Of a stretch of 64,000 nt of DNA, positions 11,201 to 21,973 are shown in pieces. Position 1 is the first letter of the stretch. Every line of letters begins with the position of its first letter. The notes below the pieces were generated by a model. The model did not search any database and had not been told where the DNA came from. It was given only the letters and a program-made list of their open reading frames with translations. Source of the stretch: Xanthoparmelia taractica (lineage: Eukaryota > Ascomycota > Lecanoromycetes > Lecanorales > Parmeliaceae); contig MU853189.1 in NCBI GenBank assembly GCA_033085395.1, forward strand, positions 62,001 through 126,000. Reading direction: 5' to 3'. Both the position numbers and the translations under genes were made by a program.

Positions 11201-11913
11201 ATAGACGGCATGCTCAAGGGCGCTCAGGCCGCTCAAAAGGCATTCAAAGAACTGCTCGACATGAAGCAGAAGCAAGCAAATATAGTGGAAAGCCATTTGG
11301 CCCGGGAGCAAACCGAGGTTGCTGCCGACCAATCACGATCTGTTATGATCTTTACGATATTCACGATCATTTTCCTACCTTTGTCTTTCTTCGCATCTGT
11401 ATTTGGTAATTCACCATCTTTTAAGTATGCTTGACATCTCTAAACAGCGGAACTGACCAGGAAGCAGGCATCAACGCACGTGAATGGAGCGGTCCGCGAG
11501 GGTCGCAAAACACGGCGCTCCCGAGATTACATGAGATTTTCACCTACATGGGCGCTATATCTCTCGCGGTGATCGTAGTGGCACTCATGGTGGCCTTCAA
11601 CCGCCACGCGCGACGTCTGTCGTACAGAATCTGGAAAATCTCCGCGAAACCCTACCTCAATCTGCTGCGACGCCTGGGCATCATTTCCCGGCGTGTGCCG
11701 GACCAGCCTTCGCGCGCCTCGACTCTTAGGAATATTGAAGTTGATTTGGAAAAGCAGGTTGCGCTTGATGCGGAAAAGGCGCGCGCGAAGCGGTTGTCTA
11801 CGCTCTCGAGGACGCATTCGAAGATGAATTGGGAGGAGGAGTTGAGGACGCATTCGAAGATAAATTGGGAGGAGGAGTTAAGGTCGCATAGGAAAAGCAT
11901 GAGTGAAAAATAG
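8260..11913 (+). CDS. SesB-like alpha/beta-hydrolase fused to a CorA-like membrane domain
   Basis: Four exons (8260-8315, 8367-8952, 9095-11405, 11468-11913) sum to 3399 nt, or 1132 residues. The introns are canonical, and the last has a clear CTGAC branch. Residues 17-290 form an esterase: DIVCVPTIGADPRKTW at the start, nucleophile elbow CHSTGGIVVK with Ser138, FFSTPHHGS, and VKIYSYVES before DTDLLVLS. A disordered Ser/Thr/Pro linker follows. The C-terminal half has the fungal CorA-like pattern: RTLDQYGYPSL, DADQILYKRT, a VDQLWLWIVDNKTVITFF block, a long coiled coil, and two membrane helices (about 966-985 and 1008-1030). The GMN motif of true CorA channels reads GIN here. Esterase domains of this kind usually front STAND/NLR-like fungal receptors, so a sensing or membrane-damage role is possible but is inference. 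Confidence 0.8.
11812..11883 (+). repeat. 36-bp in-frame tandem duplication in the CorA-like gene
   Basis: Two adjacent 36-bp units (11812-11847 and 11848-11883) differ at two bases. They encode THSKMNWEEELR and THSKINWEEELR near the cytosolic C-terminus. Copy number could vary between strains. Confidence 0.9.
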
Positions 11914-12469
11914 CGTTGGATGGGGTTTTTAGCCGTTCTTTTTCTTTTTTCTCTCTTTCTCTCTTTTTGTTTACCCAATGATACCCCACAGGACGGCTGA
12001 ATGTTCGAGTCATATATAGTGACTGGTGGACCCGATAGTCTTGGTTGCAATGAGTCAATCCAATAGTAGTACTAGCGGACACGGGGGCGCGATGACTGTA
12101 ATCTAGAAAAAGTATTCTGACCATGTGTGATTAGCTGCCGAATAAAAGGCCCATTTAGCGGGGAGCAGGCCAGTACTACAGTGCTCTTCCGAGCGAGTCT
12201 GCGTCTTTGAATCCTAAAATTCTCTCAGAGTCTGCCGGATAGTGCGTCCGCTTCCTTTCATCGCCTTCAGCAGTGCCTCGCCAAAGGTCAGGTCCGTTCG
12301 CCCCATCAGGTGACAGCACCTAGGTCAGAGAGACCCCAGTCCCTAGAATGTTGACCGGATCTTGAAACTTGGAGTTATCGGAGAATGCCTTTGAAGTCCC
12401 TCGAATGGTAAGAAACTCCAATAATATATCTACCACTAACTGGACGTCCGCATTCAACGCCAGCTTCAC
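11914..12469. other. Intergenic region 3' of the CorA-like gene
   Basis: No gene is visible. A T/C-rich tract at 11937-11968 probably lies in the 3' UTR of the esterase-CorA gene. Confidence 0.5.
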
Positions 12470-13132
12470 TAAGGCTCCCAATAGTCCGGGGCCTGGCCCA
12501 CTGGACTACTAGTTGGACCAGTCCATTGGACCGGTTTAATGATGTTATTGGACGATCCTGGACCGGTCCAGCGTGTTGGACCAAGGGTTCCAGTGCTCTA
12601 AGATCGAGTAACAGATTAGGCCTGATACTTGGCAAAAGTAGAATTCTTTCATGGCAATATGATTATTTATTAGCTTAAACCCTTGGCTATAACCCTAATC
12701 CATCTTGGATATTTATCGATATTTATTCGAGGGTCGGTGATAATATATATATTGTAATCGTTCAAGTTGTATACCGACCCCACTAAGCCCTATTACTAGT
12801 ATGCAACGATTATTGTTATCGACCCTCGATCGTATTTGATGCTAAGCACACTATTTAAGAGTGGCGAAAAAGACTTAAGAGTGGAATCAATAAGCTATTG
12901 GAGTGCTTGAAGTCGTGGTTTAGATTGGGTGTCTTTACAGAGAAAGATCTCTATGCTATTGTAAGTAGTTTGACTGTGGATGGGGCTATGGAGGCCTTAG
13001 AGGCTATAGACCAGCAGTCCGCGTCATGGACTAGTGGTTTGGACAGTCTAATGCTTTGGACGGACTACGAACCATCTAAATAGCTTCAATTTGGACTGGT
13101 CCAGGCCTCTGGACCGACAGTTTGGACCATTG
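12470..13132 (+). mobile_element. Degenerate hAT non-autonomous element A
   Basis: The left arm starts TAAGGCTCCCAATAGTCC and aligns for about 120 bp with the reverse complement of the right arm of the element at 53647-54221. The right arm (about 13075-13130) matches the reverse complement of that element's left arm, up to GGACCATTGG. Both arms are full of GGACCGGTCC-like palindromes. Inside, at about 12895-13010 on the + strand, is a fragment coding for the hAT transposase C-terminus, ECLKSWFRLGVFTEKDLYAI. The right terminus is unclear because the next element sits against it, so the outer limits are approximate. Confidence 0.7.
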
Positions 13133-13804
13133 GTAGAGCACAGGGAACTTAATGGTCCGGACGGTCCAAAATGAAGCTATACAAATAGTCCACAGTCCGT
13201 CCAGCCTCCTAGACCGTCCAACCTCATGTTGGACGGTCTGGACTATCAGTCCGAGGCCTCAATGAGTGCTTCCATTGCTCCATCCTCCATGATATCAACA
13301 ATCGCATGCAGATCTTCCTTCGTAAAGACACCCAATCGGAACCATGACTTCAGACACTCCAATATCTCAATGGTCTCACTCTGAAGCTTACCTTTGAAGT
13401 CAGAAACAGTGCGTTTGGCCCCAGAAAACACTCGTTCTGGCTCCGCAGACATAGCTGGAATCGAGTAGATATCGATCGCCATTCTTGAAAGAAGAGGATA
13501 TCGAGTGCGCTGTTTCAAATCAAGCCACCATTCAAGTACTGTTTGTTCTTTATCTTCATCAGGCACGAAGTCGTCTTGAATATATAGATCTTAGGGTTAG
13601 GGTTAACTAGCCCTAATCTCGTGCTCAGATATCCGCCTTGAAAGAAGGCCGATAATTAGCCGAGTGCGAGAAATAATTGAATGATTATTTGCTACACCAA
13701 TGATATTTGGACTATCAGTCCAGACCGTCCGTCCAGATCATCTAGACGGTCTGGACTGACAGTCCGCAAAGTGGGGGCGGACTATTAAGTTCCTTGGTAG
13801 AGCA
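13133..13804 (-). mobile_element. hAT non-autonomous element A2 with 8-bp target duplication
   Basis: The element proper is 13141-13796 (656 bp). Its ends are inverted repeats: CAGGGAACTTAATGGTCCG at the left and the reverse complement of CAAGGAACTTAATAGTCCG at the right. It is flanked by a perfect 8-bp duplication GTAGAGCA (13133-13140 and 13797-13804), the size made by hAT transposases. A - strand open frame at 13246-13566 encodes the hAT C-terminal dimerisation region, including SAEPERVFSGAKRTVSD and LECLKSWFRLGVF. The element cannot encode a complete transposase. Perfect flanks imply a fairly recent insertion, next to the older element A. Confidence 0.9.
13246..13566 (-). pseudogene. hAT transposase C-terminal fragment
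   Basis: A 106-codon open frame inside element A2. It holds the hAT dimerisation block: LLSRMAIDIYSIPAMSAEPE, RVFSGAKRTVSDFKGKL, then a Trp-containing LKSWFRLGV segment. The DDE catalytic parts are absent, so it is a remnant. Because it is open and includes the dimerisation surface, it could act as a truncated inhibitor if expressed, but no promoter is evident. Confidence 0.75.
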
Positions 13805-14099
13805 CATCTATTGAATGAGAGTGGATCAGCCTGTAAGGTTACTCTTAGTATTTAGTATACATAGTCCCAAGTCATCACAAAACACCAGCGTCTCATCCAT
13901 CCAGCGAAGTGCTAAGAACAAACGTTTGACGCGTGGCTGGAGTATCAGACCATCAGTACAAGTACAGGGGACGGATTCAAAATCAAGAACAGAGGCGCCA
14001 TTCGCCCCGTCTAATGCCTGGATCCTATCCGTCAGACCGGCCAACACCTTCGCTAATGCTGACATGTGCTGCAAACATAAAATCGATCAACTGTCAGTG

Positions 14100-17000
14100 C
14101 TAAAGGGGTTTCTCAGATGCTCCCTCAGTCAAAGAAAGTGGAGGGACGTTCGCGTCCTCCTCGATAGTACTAGCGAGTCCGTCCTGGACTGTCACGCGGG
14201 TTATTGAATTTCCTGAAGATCGATGGAGTAGTAAAGGTCGTGGCGTCAACGCGTTATCCTCACCTGGAGAGAGTGTCTGCGGATCTTTATTGTAAAACGG
14301 TATAGCATTTCGCGAACTCATGCGCTTCTGGAAGCTGGGTCTTCCGGACTGATGAGATTTCTTATTTTCGGTTTGGACTTTTTGTATGACTTTCGTGGCT
14401 AGATCCTGCGCGGTGCTCTGTAGGTCGGGCATCGGTTGAGCGGATTGATTCAGGTAGTCCTCTAACATGGATTTGAGCACAGCGGCCCTTACTGGCTTCG
14501 CCAAGTAATTATTCATCCCTGCTTCTAGACACTTCTCTTTGTCGCCTTGAATGGCACTGGCTGTCATGGCAATAACCAGCACCCCTCGAACCGCGGGGTC
14601 CTCGTCAGCGCGTATGAGCCTGGTCGCGTCGTATCCGTCCAGCACAGGCATCTGCACGTCCATCAAAACAAGATGGAAAGGGTTCTTTTCAGATGAACGC
14701 TGGCGGAGCGCTTCCACGGCTTGTAGGCCATCATTATATGCTTCTGACCTAAAGCCGAGCTTAGACACGAAAGACACTGCGATCTTTTGATTGATAGGGT
14801 TGTCCTCCGCTATGCATATTCGAATTTCGTTCCGTGGGATCTGTGAAAGATCAAAAGAGGGAGATGTAAACGACTTTGCTCCGTCAAAAGACCAGGTAGC
14901 CATTGCGTCTGGTGCCTGTGCAGTTATCGGAGCACGGGCTTTGGTAGCCGTTTTCGCCGCTTTCGGGAATTTGATGGTAAAATACACTGTCGTACCGACA
15001 CCCACCTGACTCTCCAGGGAAATTTTCCCATTCATGACCTCGATGAGCGCCTTGCAAATGGAAAGACCAAGACCACTACCCCCAAATTCACGTTGAGTGC
15101 TGCTATCGGCTTGGGAAAACGGGGTAAAAAGTCGAGATGCTTGGTCTTGAGTAATTCCGATGCCAGTGTCGGCAACCGAGCAGGTGACCGTAAGGCTCTC
15201 GCTGTCCTCGTATTCCCGCTTAGCCCTAACATGGACTGATCCCTTCTTAGTAAATTTGTAGCTGTTGCTCATTGTGTTCATGAACAATTGGTGTAGCCTC
15301 ACGGGATCACCCATTACCAGTAGCTCGGGATCCAGGTCTAGGTCCACCTTGGTCTCGAGTCCTCGCTCATGATTCGTAAAAATCAAGGCCCGGACAACCT
15401 CCAAGATGGTCTCTTTTAGGTTCAGTGGCGAATAGTAGAGCTTCAACTTCCCAGCCTCTAGCTTCGAATAGTCAAGAATGTCATTGATGACAATTAAGAG
15501 TGTATCAGCGCAAACCCGGATGGAATTTGCGAACTCCTTCTGGTCTTCGTTCAGGGGTGTTTCCTTCAACAGCTCGGACATACCGATGACTCCATTCAAA
15601 GGCGTCCGAAGCTCATGAGATACATTAGCAAGGAAGATGCTCTTTGCTTTAGCAGCTTCCTCCTTCAGTCTGACGTTTTCTTTGGCCTCGGCTTCTGCAT
15701 TTTTAGCTTTGATTTCTGCCTCTCTTGCCTTTGCGAGTGCACGCTTTTGGCTCTCTATCATGCTCGTATTTGAGGCCGATACTTTGGCAATGCGCTTAAA
15801 TAGCAAGGCATTGGTGATAGAGATGCCGACCTGGTTGCAGAAAAGTCGCAGTACTCCTAGACTGCGGTCGGTAAAAGAATGGGGCTGACCTTCGAGATAA
15901 AGAACGCCAAGCAGATCCTTGCCTCGAACGATGGGCATCGAAATGACGGACTTGGCGGACGCATTAGAAAGGAAACGCTCGTCGTGGGTCAGGTTATGGA
16001 CGAAGACGGCCTCTTTAAACCGCATTGTGTAGAGGAGTACCTGTCTCTGGGCCTCATCCCGAATCTCAGTTATTGGCTGGGCCTCAGCAGATATGCCTTC
16101 TGGTGTCCCACTTGCTGCGATACACCAACCATTGTCACCTTCGATGACGACCGCAGCAAAGTCTGCTTGGGCGCCTGCAGACTCTAGGATAATCTCAGTC
16201 ATTTTGGCTAAAAGACGATCTATCTGCAGCTCCGAGGATATCGCCTGGTTGAACTCCAAGATACTCTGCAAGTCCAGGACATCAAGCCCTAAGTCGGAAA
16301 CGTCCTGACCAGCACTTTTCACACCGTCTTCAGTAGCGGTTGGGGAGATCCAGGCTCGGGTTCTATCACCAGCGGTTTCTTTGCCTAGATGTCTTGTTTC
16401 TTGACGCTCGTTCTCCTCGATGCGGAACTGTGTATTCCCAATCGCACCAATGGTATCCGCTGTCTGTATAGCGATGTCCCTCGTTTGTATCGTCGTTGAT
16501 GCTCGAAGTACCCATTCATGTTTGACTGTTAATTGATCCACCTTCCCACTTGCGCCGATGCGAGAATACATCGCTAAGGAGTCCTTCAGGGTAGCACGCG
16601 CAGCTCGCCTGGCACCTCGCCGAACATAAAACTCCCCTTGCAGCTCGAAGGCTAAAGCCTGCTCGAGTAGGAAATCGTGGAGTTGTGTATGATCAATCGC
16701 GGCCTCGTACGCACGGATTGACTCGCCGTAACGACCCTCTGTCTCAGCCAACTCAGCTTCAATCAGAAGCTCCCACATGAGATAGTTAGCATTACACTCA
16801 ATTTGCCATTGAGCTATGCGCGCTTTGTACTCTCTGACCGTCATAATAACCGTGTCACGATTTTGATCACTGTTGCCCTCACGAAGTTGTGCAAGAAGGC
16901 AGAGAGACGCGTAGAATAGGGTCAGCCGAGAGATCCGCATACTCCACAACTGATATATGCTCGTCACAATCTCGCTACTTAACTGTATCGCCTTTCTGTA

Positions 17001-20000
17001 ATGACCAAACAGGTAAAGCGGTATCATCTGAAGGCTGTTGTAGATATCTCGAGGTCTTTCAACATCGGAGGAACGTGCGTCAATCAATTCCATATAGTCT
17101 GCTGTACTATGTTCCTCATCGCACAGCACCATTTCTGGTGAGTCAGTATTAGTCTTGCCTTGGAGCGAACGGGCAACCTGACGTGTTGCAGTTAGGAAAA
17201 CACCACCTCTCATGTCTGCACACTCCATGTCAGCCCTTGTCCTCTCCAGGTCAGCGTCATCGAGTGTATGTTAACCTACCTGAAGCCCAATCACCAAAGT
17301 CTTCCGCTCCTATCGAGCAGTAAGTTTCGATGTCGGCCATATTGTCACCAATGTAGAGGCGCCGCAGTGCGATACTTCCCACCGAGAGAAGATAGACGTG
17401 CTTATCCCCGGACACAAGTGAGTTGTCGATGGCTTCCTCCAAGGCGTCAAAGTGTTCTCGCATAGGCGTACACAGATGCGAGATGAAGAGCGCCGACAGT
17501 GCCAATCCTCGGCCAAGGGTGTACGGATCCCCGTGTTCAGCCAAGAGCTGTTCCGACAAACCATGCATCTGTAGGCCAAATGATAAATCTTCGTTCCGAC
17601 ATATGCACACAAGGGCAAAATAGCCGAAGCCAAGGCCAATTTGGGAGAACGTATTTGGATGGGTCATGTGAGTCTCAATCATCTTAAGTACCAGCTGATA
17701 GAACTTTGAGACTCTTTAGCGATGGACGTAAAAGGCGATGAAATCATGGAGCCAACATACCAGTATGCTATTGCTCCAAAAAGCTGCGCTCGTTGCCTCG
17801 ATTAGCACAGCACCTAATGCCACCATGTTGCGATCTACGTCCAGCGGTTTGCTAATGATATCCACGAAGTTTGCCTGTTGCACCAGTTCGCATATGTCGT
17901 GACACTCTCTGTCACAGGAACCCCAGGTTGGATTGTCCGCGAGGTCCATACCCAATTCAAGCAAGGACGTTTTTAGCGAGCTGAAGCTCCCCGCCATGTT
18001 CCCCGCTTGGGCAAACAACTTGGACTGCAAGATCCAGGCAGGAGCTTTGTCGCTGGCTGTCCGCGCTCCCGCAAATATAGAGTCAAGGAGATTTTGAGCC
18101 TCACCAACCTGACCCTGGTGCCAATAGAGCTCAGCAGCTTTCGTATAGAGAATGAGGGTCTCGTCATAGTAAGCGTCAGGCGCTCCCTCCTTCCAAGGTT
18201 CTGGCTGCAGCAAAGCAAGACTTGACTCGTAATACCGTAACGCTGTGGGCCGAGCGCCAGACTTGATTGCCTTTTCAGCAGCTTCGGCTAACAGGGCCCG
18301 GAAGCGGTGACGATACCCTACACGACCCTTAATAACACTGGTGGAGTGGCAGATGTGTCGAGCACGATCATACAAAGAACCACTATTCAAGTCCAAGTAC
18401 TTCATCATTGTTTGGGCTATGATGAAATGCATCTTCTCTACATCATGACATTCTCTTAAGGATGCCGACGCTCGAACATATCGATCGTGCGAGAAGCAGA
18501 ATTCGTCCTCGTTGCTACCAGGCATAAGTATGTATGCCTGCAGCGTTGCCTGTAAGCCTTCCACCACGTTCTGGGTTGGGTTTGGGATGAAAAGCTCCGC
18601 CGCTCCTGAACAGTCGGCGTTCCCGATTACTCCATCGTTACTCAAATAATCGAATTCACCACTTAAGAGTCTCTGTATCAGTTTGAAAGAGAAGGTAGTC
18701 CCTAATAGAGAAGCCCAAGCAAGAATGGAACGCGCAGCTTGCGGTAGGTCTTGTAACCGCTTTGTGATGAAATCCGTATTCAATTGTTCACCGTAAGAAT
18801 CGGACTCAAATTCGGCAAAGATTCTGTCAAGGTCATACTCCCACATTGATTCCTTCCATGAGTACCAAATACAGGCTTTGCGATGACAGGCTTCCAGCAT
18901 CTGTCTCAGATAGAAGGGGTTTCCGCTGGACTTTTCCAAACAAACCGCTGCCAAGGGTAGGCAATACTCCGGTGGTCGAAAGATTGTGGCAGATACATAG
19001 TTAACAACATCTCGCTCACTGAGGGGTGACAGCTTGATTGTTGTTAGATTGGCGGCTCTATTCCTCAGCACGGTCTCGACAGGTCTTGACAGTGTTTCCC
19101 CGTCCCGGCATGTTGTTAAGATAACTATGCCTAGCTTCTTAACTATGACATGGGATATCAAATCCAAGCTTTCTTCATCCGCATATTGGATATCATCAAG
19201 ACACAGGCAGATCAGCTTGTTGGTGGAGAGGATGCGCAGGACCTCCACAAAGATAGTTATGAATTTAAGTGATCGTGGATTTGCCCCTCCGCGAAGGAAG
19301 TCGGAATTTTTTTGATTTCCGGTGCTCATGCTGCCACTGACTGTGCTGCGTGCGCTACTGTTGTCGCCAATTTCGGTCCTCATGGGCTTGTTGAGCCACT
19401 GCTGCGAGGAGGAGCTCGCAAGCTTATTAGTGTACTGCACGTCTGTCGATATCAGACTTTCTGGTAGATCCAACATGCTGCAGGTCGAAGGCCACAAGCT
19501 GCGAATGCGCCTGCGGACCATGTTGTGGTAGTCGCTGTTGACATCACTCTCAGAGAATATCTGTCGGAACAATGATCCCATCGCTCGTAGTAGTGGTTCA
19601 AACGGTGCTTTTCTTGATGGGTCAAATCTCGAGGAAGCAAAGTACCCCAGCGTCCGAATATCAGCTTGCGTACTTTGGATCAAACTTGATTTCCCTGCAC
19701 CAGCTGCGCCGGTAATAGATATAAGTTCACATCGTCGTCTTCGCAAAGACTTGTGGCTGCTCTGACGTTTTGGCGCTTTGCCTAGTCCATAGTGTTGCAT
19801 ACTAGAACTATCTGGCCCGAGGCTACTAGTCTGTGTATCTTGAGTAACCGTGGTCTGAATGGATTCCTTGCTTTCATTGGCTTCAAGGGAAGGCTTTTCG
19901 ACTGGCGCCGCACTAGAGGCAGCAGTGCTGTCGTGTGGGCCATGCACAAGCACTTGGCTTGAGGGGAACGGACCCAGCGCTGGGCTGCTTTCAGAGTTTC

Positions 20001-21518
20001 TGCCGCCTATCGAGCTTGTTTCACTCGACCTAGTGCCAGTCTCAAGACCGTCAAACCGATCACTCATTGTCGAAGTAGCTGATGTTGAGCCAAGACCATA
20101 GACACCAAATCTGGCCCTGTCTTCTGACGACTGCTGCCAATGCGCAACCTTTTCTATCACTTCAACAATTTTATTACGCTCTTCATCCCTTCCGGCAATG
20201 TGTGCCGGAAGCACAAAAAAAGACGAGACGTCTTTAGACCCAATGTTGAATAGCGCAAGCCCGTCATTGTCGCCTTCCCCTAGGAGCCTTTGTACCTCGA
20301 CGAGATCATACTTCAAACCATTTATTGAATTATATCGGTCATCGATCTGTTTCTGGGTCATCTTCTGAATGATTTTAGCGATGACGTCGGGAACGTCAAG
20401 GCGCTCTGACGAGACTAGAGGGATCCTGCGACCAAGCACTGCCTGTATGATGTCGATGGGGTTCTCGGCTTGGAACGGAGGCCTTCCTGTAAGCATGATC
20501 CAAAACAAAACCCCAAGACCATATATATCAGTTCTCGAATTAGGTTCGGCAGGCATACGCCCAGTCTGCTCCGGGGCAACATATTGGAGTTTGTGCTTGA
20601 CCCCAACCTCGCGTGATAGAGTAACCCAACCGCTACTTGTCAATTCATGCTCGAATGACCTCGGTCCGGAGCCAAAGTTGATGAGTCTGACTACACCGTT
20701 ATCGCGATTGAAGTGGAACGCGTCAGCCCTGAGCTCGCCATGGACGACTCTCAACCCATGGTGTAGGAGCTCAAGACACTCGCAAGCACCAATTGCAAAA
20801 TCAAGAAACGTTGACAGAGACACATGACCCTGAGGACTGGTGGAATCGGTTGGTCCGAAGACATCGCTTCCATCAGAGAATCTCGGAGCAAGGAATGCAG
20901 GACCAAGATCCAAGAGATCTTTCAGATAATTTCTGCCAGGCGATTCGAAGATTGATACCACAAGTGTTGCTTCATCTCCTTGATGGCTTGGGAGCCTTAC
21001 GAGGTCCAATGGTTTGACTGTGTGTGCACAGTCTGGGTCTGAAGTCTGTATGAAGCTTCTGCAGAGGTGATATTCGCGTTCGATGCGTAAGGTATGGGTC
21101 GAGATCCGAGCAACAACCGGAATATACGTTCTCTCTCCATCTAGTCTTGATGATCCCGGACCATTTGTCCCTGCTGTGCCTTGAGTCCCTTGGCTTCCTG
21201 TCCGGTGATGTCTGAGTGAAGGTCGTGAGCCCAGACGAGGGGAGCTCGCAGTCGAGTTTGTTCTTGCGACACCCTGGAACGAGGATCCAGCCGAGTCCTC
21301 ATGGCTCAGATGCTTGAGACCAAAGACATGCCAGTTGTCGTAACTCTAGCCCCAAGCAAGTTAGCAAAGGAGTCTCTTATAGGCCTTGTCCTTCTTACCG
21401 AGTGAAATGGTTGGATCGATTGGTCCCATGTGTAGCCGCTTAGCTGGGCAAGCCGCTCATATAGGCGCTGGGGAGTTTGCAACGCCTGTCCGCCCTCTAA
21501 AGTGTCCGGATCCCTCAT
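14100..21518 (-). CDS. Group X hybrid histidine kinase (Mak/Chk1/Phk type)
   Basis: Four exons (21518-21399, 21345-17761, 17703-17280, 17215-14100) sum to 7245 nt, or 2414 residues. Domain order is: N-terminal LPGYxWD-like segment; protein-kinase-like domain (about 110-390) in which the HRD loop reads VVHGELRADAF (about 242-250) and DFG reads NFG; AAA/STAND ATPase with Walker A GAAGAGKSS (about 587-595); helical TPR-like region; GAF (about 1700-1850); a charged coiled coil; HisKA with phospho-His near 1910 in FLANVSHELRTPLNG; HATPase with ADTGIGI and GGSGLGL; and a receiver with Asp near 2229 in LMDVQMP. Homologues sense oxidative and other stress and signal through an Ypd1-type phosphotransfer protein. 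The kinase-like part lacks the catalytic Asp, so it is a pseudokinase. The splice joins restore family sequence (WASDMRGGVFLT). Confidence 0.92.
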
Positions 21519-21973
21519 ACTGTCTTTGTTGATGTAGACATAGCGAAACGCCGATGTCGAGGAGCACCCGCGACGGGTCTACAGAGGGTTACCCTAATCA
21601 GGGCCGCCGAAGATAAGCCGGCAAGCGCCGTAACATTGTTTACTAATATGACGCATACATGGGGGTCAGCCAAATAGACAAGTTGCTCGATGTTATGCAA
21701 GAAAACATGTGTTCAAAGGGCATACAGATTGTCAGTGTACGAGTATTTAGTCACCCATTATGACTACTTGGGATGAATTTTGTGGCTGTCTTTGCGTTTC
21801 TATAAATCGAATACACAATGTTCACAAAGCGAATGCGAAGTTCTCTATAAGCCACGATAGCAACGGTTATGTATGGACAAAAGGGGTATCGCTGCTCAAA
21901 AGCCCGAGAAAGCGCAAGGCATTAATAATACACGGCCTTCTCCGTGCACAGATGCCGCTAAACAGGACTGGAT

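Noticed and set aside
11425..11447. A 23-nt intron as an explanation of the frame change in the CorA-like gene
   Set aside because: Too short to splice. The 62-nt intron 11406-11467 has a proper CTGAC branch and restores the family motif FGINAREW.
13585..13612. TTAGGG repeats as evidence of a chromosome end or telomere healing
   Set aside because: The same motif occurs at the same place in three hAT elements, so it is part of the element.
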